64,000 nucleotides of DNA, taken from Brevibacterium sp. 239c (GTDB taxonomy: Bacteria; Actinomycetota; Actinomycetes; Actinomycetales; Brevibacteriaceae). The notes beneath the pieces are model-generated. The model did no database searches. It was not told where the DNA came from and saw only the letters and a list, made by a program, of their open reading frames with translations. Positions 45,489-53,408 of this stretch are shown here, one piece after another. Both the position numbers and the translations under genes were made by a program. Position 1 is the first letter of the stretch; every line of letters starts with the position of its first letter. The stretch spans positions 124,001-188,000 of the forward strand of contig NZ_FXZH01000005.1 in assembly GCF_900169365.1 (NCBI RefSeq). The letters run 5' to 3'.

Positions 45489-45504
45489 CTCCGGCTATCC
45501 GGAG
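45489..45504. terminator. Short hairpin at the rip1 stop
   Basis: CTCCGG-CTAT-CCGGAG overlaps the rip1 stop codon, between two convergent genes. It is a short stem; its role as terminator is plausible but unproven. Confidence 0.4.
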
Positions 45505-46958
45505 TTGAAGATCGCGTCTAACGTGACGGGTTTGACGAGGTCGACGTAGACGAGCAGCGCCGTCATGCACAGCATCAGCGCGATGACGACGTAGGTCAGC
45601 GGCAGCAGTCGGGCTGTGTCGAAGGGCCCGATCTTGCCGCGCCCACGGAATTTGTTGATCTGGCGGCGCGCCCCTTCGTAGAGGCCCACTGCGATGTGTC
45701 CGCCGTCGAGCGGCAGCAGCGGGATCATGTTGAACGCGAACAGGAAGATGTTGAGTGATCCCAGCATTCCCAGCCCCAGCTGCGCCTTGTCCATGATCTG
45801 GAACTTGTCCGTCGACACGATCTCACCGGCGATGCGCCCGACTCCGACCATCCCGACCAGCCCCTCGGCGTCGCGTTCCTTCGAACCGGTGGCCACCTCG
45901 GCGATGTCGATGAGTTTGACGGGCAGGGTCACGATCGCGTGGAAGACACCGCTGACCTGGTCCCAGACTGCGCCGGGGAATTCGTTCAGCGGCAGCGGCT
46001 GGCGCTCCTGGACCGGTCCGACGCCGAAGAATCCCTCCGTCACCGTCTGAGGTGTGCCGTCGGCGTTCATCATGGGCTTTCCGCTGTCGTCGACGCGGGC
46101 GCTCTCATGCGCGATGATCGGAACGTTCACGGACTGCGAGTGACCGTCCCGGGTGAACGACACGTCGACTCGCTCACCGGCATGATCTTTGATGACGCTG
46201 GAGAGTTCGTCCCAGCTGTCGGTGGAGACGCCGGCGACCGAGGTGATGTCATCGCCTGGTTTGATTCCGGCTTCCCACGCGGGAGTCAGCGGATCATCGT
46301 CCTGGCAGCTCTTCCTCTGGTCCGCGGGACGCTGCGCCGCTTCGGAGGCCGGAACCGCACATTCGACGACGGTCTGCACGGTGGTCGTCGGGGTCGTGAT
46401 CCCGATGCCGATGAGCGAGATCGCCATGATGATGATTCCGAGGACGAGGTTGACCAGAGGTCCGGAGAACATCACGACGAGGCGTTTGGGGACGTTCAGA
46501 GCGTAGAACGTCCGGTGCTCCTCCCCCGGATCGATCTCCTGGTTCGAGAAGTCCCGGGCATCGGCCATCGTGTTCTCGAACAGGCGACCGCGCCGCTGCC
46601 TGCGCGGGCGGCCAGCAGTCTCGGTCGCGACGTCGCCGAGGTGATCGCTTCCGGCCGCGTCAGTTGCGTGCTGGGCATCCTCTCCGGAAGCAGTCCCTGC
46701 CCGTCGCGTTGTCGCTTTGAGGGGCGGGTACATTCCCGGCATGGCGATGAATCCGCCCAAGGGAAACGCCTTGATTCCGTATTCCGTCTCGCCGCGGCGG
46801 AAGGAGAACACGGTCGGGCCGAAGCCGACCATGTAGTGGGTGACCTTGACACCGAACTTCTTCGCCGGCGTCAGGTGGCCCAGCTCGTGCAGACCGATCG
46901 AAATCGAGATTCCGATCAGGAACAGGACGATCCCGACGATGTAGAGGAGAACCGTCAT
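45495..46958 (-). CDS. rip1: Site-2 intramembrane metalloprotease (RseP/Rip1-like)
   Basis: A 487-residue M50 zinc protease of the membrane. The N-terminal helix is followed by the HELGH zinc motif (SIGLHELGHLTPAKKFGVKV near residue 22); a central PDZ domain lies around residues 205-290; the second active-site motif NMIPLLPLDGGHIAVGLYEG is near residue 408. It cleaves membrane-bound anti-sigma factors or other substrates in regulated intramembrane proteolysis. A hydrophilic insertion of about 60 residues (GRPRRQRRGRL part) separates the first helix region from the next membrane segment and is longer than I expect for the family. ATG 46958 follows the dxr stop by one base (coupled); this is the Rv2869c-Rv2870c arrangement. 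Confidence 0.92.
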   Translation of the reverse strand: MTVLLYIVGIVLFLIGISISIGLHELGHLTPAKKFGVKVTHYMVGFGPTVFSFRRGETEYGIKAFPLGGFIAMPGMYPPLKATTRRAGTASGEDAQHATDAAGSDHLGDVATETAGRPRRQRRGRLFENTMADARDFSNQEIDPGEEHRTFYALNVPKRLVVMFSGPLVNLVLGIIIMAISLIGIGITTPTTTVQTVVECAVPASEAAQRPADQRKSCQDDDPLTPAWEAGIKPGDDITSVAGVSTDSWDELSSVIKDHAGERVDVSFTRDGHSQSVNVPIIAHESARVDDSGKPMMNADGTPQTVTEGFFGVGPVQERQPLPLNEFPGAVWDQVSGVFHAIVTLPVKLIDIAEVATGSKERDAEGLVGMVGVGRIAGEIVSTDKFQIMDKAQLGLGMLGSLNIFLFAFNMIPLLPLDGGHIAVGLYEGARRQINKFRGRGKIGPFDTARLLPLTYVVIALMLCMTALLVYVDLVKPVTLDAIFNSG

Positions 46959-46959
46959 A

Positions 46960-48231
46960 TCAGGAACCGCCGAGGCTCGTGCCCGGTGCGGACTGTGCAG
47001 CCGGTGCGCCGGGTGCGGCCTCTGCCACCTGCTCCGCCAGGTCCTGGCGGGCGAATTCTCGAGCCCAGGCATCGGCGGCGAGGACGGTCTCGACCGTGTG
47101 CTCGGCTGCCGGCTCGTGGGCCTGCAGGGCCCGTTCGATGCCCTTGTCGATTCCGGTGAATGGGATCTCACCACCCACGAAGGCTTCGACGAGAACCTCA
47201 TTGGCGGCGTTGAAGACTGCGGGGAAGCTCTTCCGCTTCCGTCCGGCTTCAACGGCCAGGCCCAAGGCGGGGAAGGCGATGTGGTTCACGGGTTCGAATG
47301 ACCAGTGCATCGGCTGTCCCCAGTTGTTCGCCACCGCTCCAGACGCCAGTCGACGGGTCTGACCGTCGGACTGAGTGCCCAACGCGTAGGCGATGGGCAG
47401 TCGCATGTCCGGCGGTGAGATCTGCGCGATCGTCGAGGCATCGCTGAATTCGACCATCGAATGGATCTGGGACTGCGGGTGGACGACGACTTCGATGTTG
47501 TCGAAGTCGATATCGAAGAGCAGGTGGGCCTCGATGACTTCGAGGCCCTTATTCACCAGTGTCGCCGAGTTTATGGTGATCATCGACCCCATCGACCAGG
47601 TGGGATGTTTGAGTGCCTGAGCCGGGGTGACACGTCGCAGCGCGTCCCGGGTCATGCCGCGGAAGGGTCCACCGGAAGCGGTGATGACGAGTTTGCTGAC
47701 CTCACCGTGGGTGCCTGAACGCAGGGCCTGGGCGATTGCCGAGTGCTCGCTGTCCACAGGGATCAGTGCCGCTCCGGTGCGGGCCGCGGCATCGAGGACG
47801 ATCGTGCCGCCGATGATGAGTGACTCCTTGTTCGCCAGCGCCACATCGGTGCCGCGCTCGAGCGCGGCCAGGGTCGCGCCGAGCCCGGCTGCTCCGGTCA
47901 CCGCATTGAGAACGATGTCGGCAGCGGCACCGGCGACCACCTCGGCGGCATCGGGGCCCACATGGATCTCACGGACAGGATCACTGATGCCTCGTTGACC
48001 AGCAGCCTGCTCCAGCCTCTTCCGGATCTCATCTGGGCCGCCCTCAGGTGGGCTGGTGAGACCGATGACGGGAACCGAGAAATCGAGCGCCTGGACCACC
48101 AAAGCATCGAGCTGGGTTCCAGCGGCGAGGCCGATGACCTCGAAATCCGCTGCGTTCTCTTCCAGGACATCGAGGGCCTGGGTGCCGACCGAACCGGTCG
48201 AGCCGACTACAATGATTCTACGTTTGCTCAC
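46960..48231 (-). CDS. dxr: 1-deoxy-D-xylulose-5-phosphate reductoisomerase
   Basis: About 423 residues, MEP-pathway enzyme converting DXP to MEP with NADPH. The N-terminal NADPH motif is IIVVGSTGSVGTQALDVL; the substrate/metal region has ALANKESLIIGG and PVDSEHSAIAQAL, with ASGGPFRGMTR and HPTWSMGSMITINSATLVNK. The C-terminal helical domain ends with an Ala/Pro-rich tail of about 25 residues. The start is probably GTG 48231, just before the Rossmann strand; TTG 48249 would add six residues. It overlaps functionally with ispG in the same pathway and is coupled to rip1. Confidence 0.95.
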   Translation of the reverse strand: MSKRRIIVVGSTGSVGTQALDVLEENAADFEVIGLAAGTQLDALVVQALDFSVPVIGLTSPPEGGPDEIRKRLEQAAGQRGISDPVREIHVGPDAAEVVAGAAADIVLNAVTGAAGLGATLAALERGTDVALANKESLIIGGTIVLDAAARTGAALIPVDSEHSAIAQALRSGTHGEVSKLVITASGGPFRGMTRDALRRVTPAQALKHPTWSMGSMITINSATLVNKGLEVIEAHLLFDIDFDNIEVVVHPQSQIHSMVEFSDASTIAQISPPDMRLPIAYALGTQSDGQTRRLASGAVANNWGQPMHWSFEPVNHIAFPALGLAVEAGRKRKSFPAVFNAANEVLVEAFVGGEIPFTGIDKGIERALQAHEPAAEHTVETVLAADAWAREFARQDLAEQVAEAAPGAPAAQSAPGTSLGGS

Positions 48232-48330
48232 GCCTACCGATAATGCCAAAGTTCTCTGAGAAATGACTCGACATTGTCACCATCGGCGACGTGAGATATG
48301 CAATGCGAATCTATGGTGAGAGAGGTTTAC

Positions 48331-49530
48331 ATGAGTGCAACGCTGAGCCCCGACGACATCCTGGGACTGGATTCGGTCTTCGAAGAAGATGACCTCGAGT
48401 TCGCGTCGATCGTGAAGAAATGGCTTGATGAGAACGTTCGCGAGAAGATCGGCGACTACTTCCTCGACGCCACAATCCCCGCTCGGGAGCTCGCAGAGGG
48501 ACTCGGCGAACTCGGGCTCCTCGGCATGCACCTCGACGGCTACGGCTGCGGAGGATCCACCGCCACCCAGTACGGTCTGGCCTGCCGTGAGCTCGAAGCC
48601 GTGGACTCGGGTCTGCGTTCACTCGTGTCGGTCCAGGGATCATTGGCCATGTTCGCCATCCACCACTTCGGCTCCGAAGCGCAGAAGGAGGAATGGCTTC
48701 CGAAGATGGCTGCCGGCAAGGCCATCGGCTGCTTCGGCCTGACCGAACCCGACGTCGGCTCCGACCCATCGGGCATGAAGACGACCGCGAAGAAGGACGG
48801 ATCCGACTGGATCCTCAACGGGGCGAAGATGTGGATCACGAACTCCCCCGTCTCCGACGTCATGGTCGTCTGGGCAAAAACCGAGGAAACCGACTCCAAG
48901 GGCAAGCCCGTTGTCCGCGGATTCGTCGTCCCCAGCGACACCGAGGGTGTCCAGACTCCTGAGATCCACCGCAAGATCTCTCTGCGTGCCTCGATCACCG
49001 GTGAGATCGTCCTCGATAACGTGCGCCTGCCCGAAGACGCCATGCTGCCCGAGGCCAAGGGTCTGAAGGGCCCCCTGTCCTGCCTGTCCGAGGCCCGCTA
49101 CGGAATCGTCTTCGGAGTCACCGGTGCCGCGCGTGACGCGCTCCAGTCCGCACTGGAGTACACCGGCACCCGCGTTCAGTTCGACCGTCCGCTGTCCTCG
49201 TTCCAGATCAGCCAGCAGAAGCTTGCGAAGGCCTTCGGCCAGTACTCGCAGATCACACTGCTCGCCGCCCACCTTGGTAAGCTCAAGGACTCGGAGAAGG
49301 GTGTGCGTCCCGAACAGATCAGCCTGGGCAAGATGGTCAATGTCGACACCGCGATGAACGTCTGCCGTGACTTGCGCGCACTGTTCGGCGGTTCGGGCAT
49401 CACCAGCGAATACCCACCATTGCGCCACGCCGTCAACCTCGAGACCGTGCTCACCTACGAGGGCACCCACGAGGTTCACCAGCTCACACTGGGCCGCAGC
49501 CTCACCGGGATCAACGCCTTCGCGAACTGA
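48331..49530 (+). CDS. Acyl-CoA dehydrogenase, glutaryl-CoA dehydrogenase-like
   Basis: A 399-residue flavoprotein. It has the ACAD middle-domain motif CFGLTEPDVGSDPSGMKTTA near residue 140 and the C-terminal base in TVLTYEGTHEVHQLTLGRS near residue 375, where YEGTH matches glutaryl-CoA dehydrogenases rather than general ACADs. It would oxidise and decarboxylate glutaryl-CoA to crotonyl-CoA in lysine/tryptophan catabolism, passing electrons to ETF. ATG 48331 has GAGAGAGG five bases upstream. It starts divergently from dxr and ends next to the nested hairpin at 49556-49625. Confidence 0.88.
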   Translation: MSATLSPDDILGLDSVFEEDDLEFASIVKKWLDENVREKIGDYFLDATIPARELAEGLGELGLLGMHLDGYGCGGSTATQYGLACRELEAVDSGLRSLVSVQGSLAMFAIHHFGSEAQKEEWLPKMAAGKAIGCFGLTEPDVGSDPSGMKTTAKKDGSDWILNGAKMWITNSPVSDVMVVWAKTEETDSKGKPVVRGFVVPSDTEGVQTPEIHRKISLRASITGEIVLDNVRLPEDAMLPEAKGLKGPLSCLSEARYGIVFGVTGAARDALQSALEYTGTRVQFDRPLSSFQISQQKLAKAFGQYSQITLLAAHLGKLKDSEKGVRPEQISLGKMVNVDTAMNVCRDLRALFGGSGITSEYPPLRHAVNLETVLTYEGTHEVHQLTLGRSLTGINAFAN

Positions 49531-49548
49531 TCCCTGCGGGGTCTGAGT

Positions 49549-50514
49549 TCAGCCGACAACCGCTGGCCAGAAGTGTCTACGTCGTGCATCAGTGCACGAC
49601 CGCGCCACCTCTGGCCAGCGGTTGTTCTCATTCATCGGGTTGCGTCTTTCATTCAGCTGCAGCTCGAGTACCACGGACTGTTCGTCTTCGCCGAGCGTGC
49701 TGGTGGCGGTGAATCCCTGTGCCTCCGCGAATTCAGCAGCGTTCGTATATTGTGCGGCGCCGAGTTCGATGAGCACCACCCCGCCTGGTGCCAGCCACTC
49801 ACGAGATTCGCTGACAAGGCGACGAACCAGGTCGAGCCCATCGACTCCCCCGAACAGTGCTGTCGCCGGCTCGTGCTCACTTGCCTCACGGGGAAGGAAT
49901 TGGGCAGCAGAATCTGGCACATAAGGCGGCACCGCGGAAATGACGTCGAAGCTACCACTCAGGGCCTGTGGCAATCCCACCAGACAGTCAAGCAAGTGAG
50001 CCTGAGCGCAGGGTCCGACATTGTCCTGTGCCCACCTCAGTGCTGTTTCGTCATGATCGCCGAGATGGATCTGCGTACCCGGGATAGCCGAGGCCACTGT
50101 GGTGGCGACAGCTCCCACCCCGCAGAAGGCTTCGAGGAATCGGGCCGGACGTCCGTTTTCCGTCGCATCGGTTACATCACGAACAGCATTTGCGGCCTGC
50201 ACAGCACTCCCTGTGGTCTGCACAGTATCCGTTGCAGCCTGAACTGCAAGGATCGACCGTTCCGCCAGCAACGCGGTCCGCTGCCGAGGCACGAACACGC
50301 CAGGAACAACGGGGAGTCTCTGCCCCGCGAATTCGACCCATCCGACGATCTGCTCGAGAGGCTCGCCCGCGACGCGGCGAGCTATGAGTTCGGTCAAAGA
50401 GGATTCCTGGTCAGAAACGGAGCCCTGCGCCGCTTCCATCAGGATCCGCGCTTCATCTTCAGCGAAGACACACCCTGCCTCTCGCAGTCGGGCCACCACC
50501 TTCGGCGGGTCCAT
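49549..50514 (-). CDS. PrmC/HemK-related methyltransferase (putative protein N5-glutamine methyltransferase)
   Basis: A 321-residue SAM-dependent methyltransferase. The N-terminal helical domain (AGEPLEQIVGWVEFAGQRLP near residue 50) resembles PrmC; the SAM motif is FLEAFCGVGAVATTVASAIP near residue 130. The active-site NPPY is represented by ISAVPPYVPDSA (near residue 195), where the asparagine is replaced by valine. This fits the divergent actinobacterial PrmC-related family rather than true PrmC, which methylates release factors. The last 28 codons run through the 70-nt nested hairpin and look like read-through of the original terminus. No good ribosome site precedes ATG 50514. Confidence 0.8.
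   Translation of the reverse strand: MDPPKVVARLREAGCVFAEDEARILMEAAQGSVSDQESSLTELIARRVAGEPLEQIVGWVEFAGQRLPVVPGVFVPRQRTALLAERSILAVQAATDTVQTTGSAVQAANAVRDVTDATENGRPARFLEAFCGVGAVATTVASAIPGTQIHLGDHDETALRWAQDNVGPCAQAHLLDCLVGLPQALSGSFDVISAVPPYVPDSAAQFLPREASEHEPATALFGGVDGLDLVRRLVSESREWLAPGGVVLIELGAAQYTNAAEFAEAQGFTATSTLGEDEQSVVLELQLNERRNPMNENNRWPEVARSCTDARRRHFWPAVVG
49556..49625. terminator. 70-nt nested hairpin at the methyltransferase 3' end
   Basis: Outer arms 49556-49575 and 49606-49625 (20 nt, one mismatch), 5-nt internal bulges, an inner perfect 8-bp stem (49581-49588 with 49593-49600) and a 4-nt loop. It lies between convergent genes and probably ends transcription from both sides, but it also encodes the methyltransferase C-terminus. 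Confidence 0.75.
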
Positions 50515-50563
50515 CTGCTCGGGCCCGTCTGGGTCGGACTCGGACCCTTCTGGGTCGGAGGCG

Positions 50564-51295
50564 TCAGGCCTCAGCTAGGGTCTCCTGAGCCAGCCATTCC
50601 AAGCTCGATTGCGCATCGAGCACTTTCTCCTCGGTGACGATCAGCGGGCGGCTCGGTACCAATGCGACCACTGCGGCAGGTTCGACTCGCGAGTCCCGCA
50701 TCGCTTGGTCGATATTCGCGGTCTCCCCCGCGACGGTGATGCCGACTCCTTCGAATTGGGAGCGGATGACCTTGACCGAGGCTCGTCCCGATTCGATCGG
50801 GGCAGCGTCGATCGTGTGCACGAGAACCGTGGTGAGGCCCTCGCCCCCACCATCAGTTGAGGAAGAGTCCGCAGACGACGCGCTGGCAAACGGGGCATCG
50901 GTCGATGCCGCGCCGGAACGAACGTCGACGCTGGCTCCGATGCGCACGGCGCCGAGGATGCTCAGCCTCCGCGAGATCGGTGGAACATCCTCGGCGATGA
51001 CGACTCGAGCGTTCTCTGTGCCGATGATGCCCATGGCATGGAGGATGCCGCCGAGTTTCGCACTCCGGTCCAACACCTCGGCGCGATCGAGCTCCACAGG
51101 CTTCGACAGTGCCTTGATCAGCCGTGGGTCGCTGACTTCACGGCCATCGACCATCGGCTTGTCCGGGGTCGGACCGGTGAGGACGATGTCATCGGCACCG
51201 CCCATGACGATCGGGAAATCGAGCAGCTCGAACACCGGGTTAAGCGTTCCGGGTGAGGTGTCTGTGGGTGCTTCGAAGTAGTGGAAGTCAGTCAA
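50564..51295 (-). CDS. TIGR03089-like protein (AMP-binding-enzyme N-terminal-like)
   Basis: A 243-residue protein. The stretch ELDRAEVLDRSAKLGGILHA followed by ARVVIAEDVPPISRRLSILG and AVRIGASVDV resembles the N-terminal subdomain of acyl-CoA synthetases (the L-x3-S-x2-LA-x2-L and GD-x-V patterns) but the P-loop-like signature and the C-terminal domain are absent. This is the pattern of the actinobacteria-restricted TIGR03089 family, whose function is unknown to me. The middle contains a Ser/Ala/Asp-rich insert around residues 128-150. The start TTG 51295 overlaps the DivIVA-repeat gene by 8 bp. Assignment is moderate; it could also be a plain orphan. Confidence 0.65.
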   Translation of the reverse strand: MTDFHYFEAPTDTSPGTLNPVFELLDFPIVMGGADDIVLTGPTPDKPMVDGREVSDPRLIKALSKPVELDRAEVLDRSAKLGGILHAMGIIGTENARVVIAEDVPPISRRLSILGAVRIGASVDVRSGAASTDAPFASASSADSSSTDGGGEGLTTVLVHTIDAAPIESGRASVKVIRSQFEGVGITVAGETANIDQAMRDSRVEPAAVVALVPSRPLIVTEEKVLDAQSSLEWLAQETLAEA

Positions 51296-51848
51296 CGGAG
51301 GCCATCACTTCGACGACACGGTCGATGAACGCATCGACTTGGTCTTCGTCGTAGGCTTTGTTGCCCTTGGCCGTTTTGAACAGGACGCGGCGGACCTGGT
51401 CAACGCTCATCGCCACACCTTCCGTGAAGTAGGCGTTGACCTTCTCGCACATGTCATCGACCTGGTCGATGTCGTAGCCGATGACTCCCGGGGCCGGGTT
51501 GTCGAAGTGCTCGCCCGGTTCGCGGACCAAGCGTCCTCGCAGAGACGAGGCCACACGTGTCAGTTCGGAGACCCAAGCATCTTGGCCCGACTGTGCGATG
51601 AGCCGGTCACGTGCCTGTTTGGCGAAGGCGTCTTCGAGACGATCGAGCGCAGCATCGACGACGGCAACGTGGTATCCCTTTCGCACCAGATCGAAGCCGA
51701 CTGTGCGCACCGCGCGTGAGTCGAGGTCACCGGGCTGCGGAGTGGGGCGTTCGAAGGATTCGCGCGCACGTTTGAAGAAGCTGTCGACCTGTTTCGGGTC
51801 GTAGCCGTTCTTCCATCCGGACATTCGGGGGAAAGTCGTGTCCGCCAT
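51288..51848 (-). CDS. DivIVA-repeat protein
   Basis: A 186-residue protein composed of four short DivI1A-like units, each with the pattern GYD/H-x-(D/E/V)-x-VD-x-(F/M/L): GYDPKQVDSFFKRA (residue 15), KGYHVAVVDAALDRLEDAF (residue 57), GYDIDQVDDMCEKVNAYF (residue 122) and AYDEDQVDAFIDRVVEVM (residue 165). In DivIVA proteins this unit recognises curved or septal membrane; there is no long coiled coil here, so it is not the Wag31/DivIVA scaffold itself. ATG 51848 is followed directly by the first unit. It lies between rlmN and the TIGR03089-like gene, whose start overlaps its stop. Confidence 0.8.
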   Translation of the reverse strand: MADTTFPRMSGWKNGYDPKQVDSFFKRARESFERPTPQPGDLDSRAVRTVGFDLVRKGYHVAVVDAALDRLEDAFAKQARDRLIAQSGQDAWVSELTRVASSLRGRLVREPGEHFDNPAPGVIGYDIDQVDDMCEKVNAYFTEGVAMSVDQVRRVLFKTAKGNKAYDEDQVDAFIDRVVEVMASVD

Positions 51849-51931
51849 GTTGCCTCCAGAAGCGAATCGTGCGTATGGGTCATTTCCACCATGATAAATG
51901 GCGGACGCGGAAAATGCGTGTTCGCGACGTC

Positions 51932-53239
51932 TCAGTCGGCGGCGGCGAGCTGTCCGCAGGCCCCATCGATGTCCGAACCGCGGGTATCGCGGATGGTCGT
52001 GGGAATGCCCTGGTCGATGAGCCTGCGCACGAATTCGTCGGCCACCTCCGGGTCGGAGGCGGTCCACACGGACCCGGGCGTCGGGTTGAGCGGGATGGGG
52101 TTGACGTGGACCCAACCGCGACCACGAGCATTGAGCTTCTTCGCCAGCAGTTCCGCACGCCAGGGGTGATCGTTCATGTCCTTGATGAGGGCGTATTCGA
52201 TGCTCACCCGACGTCCGGTCACCTGGTAGTAGTTGTACGCGGCGTCGATGGCTTCATCGGCCTTCCACCGGGTGTTGACCGGGATCATCTCATCGCGCAG
52301 TTCGTCATCGGGTGCGTGGAGGCTGAGTGCGAAGGTGACCGGAATCTCCTCGGCCGCCAGCTTGTTGATACCTGGGACCAGACCGACCGTGGAGATGGTG
52401 ATGCGACGGGCCGACATTCCCAGTCCCTGCGGCGCTGGTTCGACGAACCGGCGCACCGCGTTCATCACGCGTTTGTAGTTGGCCAAGGGTTCGCCCATTC
52501 CCATGAAAACGATGTTGGAGACGCGTTCGGGTCCCGTCGCCGAGGTGGTCAAGTCCGATGCGTCGACCATTGCCTCTGGTGATTCGCCCTGGTCATCGTC
52601 TGCTTCGGCACCGAGGGCCGTCTCGCCGTCGGCTGGCATGTCCCCCGAGGGTGCCGGTGCGAGTTCGCCGTCAGCGATGACCTGGTTGGCGCGGATGACC
52701 TGTTCGACGATCTCGGCCGCAGACATATTGCGTGTCAGTCCCTGCTGTCCTGTTGCGCAGAAGGGACAGTTCATTCCACAACCGCACTGGCTTGAAACAC
52801 AGAGTGTGACTCGGTTGCGGTAGCGCATGAGCACCGATTCGACGAGTGCTCCGTCATAGAGGCGCCACAGGAACTTGATTGTGTCGCCGTTGGCGGTGCG
52901 CAGGCGACGAACCTCGGTCAGGAGGTGGGGGAAGAATCGTTCCTGCAGGTCGGCACGCAGGTCCTTCGGCAGGTCCGTCATGGACTCGACATCGGTCTGA
53001 TAGTGCGTGAAGTAGTGAGTGGAGATCTGCTTGGCGCGGAAGGCGGGCAGTCCCATCTCTTTGACCGCGTCGATGCGTTCGTCCATCGTCATATCGGCCA
53101 GATGCTGCTTTGGCTGGCTGGCTCGTGGAGATTTGAAATTAAGCAGCGGACGGCCGTCACGCGTCGGCGTCTTCGATGTCGTGCCGTCTGCGTGTTCGAC
53201 GACGGGCCGTGTCTGCCTGTTACCTGCTTGAGAACTCAC
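51932..53239 (-). CDS. rlmN: Dual-specificity 23S rRNA/tRNA adenine C2-methyltransferase RlmN
   Basis: A 435-residue radical-SAM methyltransferase for A2503 of 23S rRNA and A37 of tRNA. The radical-SAM triad is CGMNCPFCATGQQGLTRNMS (CxxxCxxC near residue 150); FMGMGEPLANYKRVMNAVRR and RRITISTVGLVPGI follow; a C-terminal catalytic cysteine sits in RGSDIDGACGQLA. An insertion of about 45 acidic residues (residues 192-240) between the triad and the FMGMGEP box makes it longer than the usual 350-400. It lies between cdsA and the DivIVA-repeat gene. Confidence 0.94.
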   Translation of the reverse strand: MSSQAGNRQTRPVVEHADGTTSKTPTRDGRPLLNFKSPRASQPKQHLADMTMDERIDAVKEMGLPAFRAKQISTHYFTHYQTDVESMTDLPKDLRADLQERFFPHLLTEVRRLRTANGDTIKFLWRLYDGALVESVLMRYRNRVTLCVSSQCGCGMNCPFCATGQQGLTRNMSAAEIVEQVIRANQVIADGELAPAPSGDMPADGETALGAEADDDQGESPEAMVDASDLTTSATGPERVSNIVFMGMGEPLANYKRVMNAVRRFVEPAPQGLGMSARRITISTVGLVPGINKLAAEEIPVTFALSLHAPDDELRDEMIPVNTRWKADEAIDAAYNYYQVTGRRVSIEYALIKDMNDHPWRAELLAKKLNARGRGWVHVNPIPLNPTPGSVWTASDPEVADEFVRRLIDQGIPTTIRDTRGSDIDGACGQLAAAD

Positions 53240-53408
53240 ACGTCCATTGTCTCATGAGAGCAAATGTCTTGGAGTGTGTGTGCCGCCACGCCCGATAAGA
53301 GGCTGTCACCGGCGATTGAGGGCTGGGTGGATACCCGCGGTTCGCGGTCATGCAGATGCCCGCGATTGACGGCTATCCAATTGCAGGTGCGAGGCGGATC
53401 AGTGTGGA

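Noticed and set aside
53280..53400. Imperfect repeats GCGATTGA-GGGCT in the rlmN-cdsA gap
   Set aside because: Only two diverged short copies; no stem of useful length.
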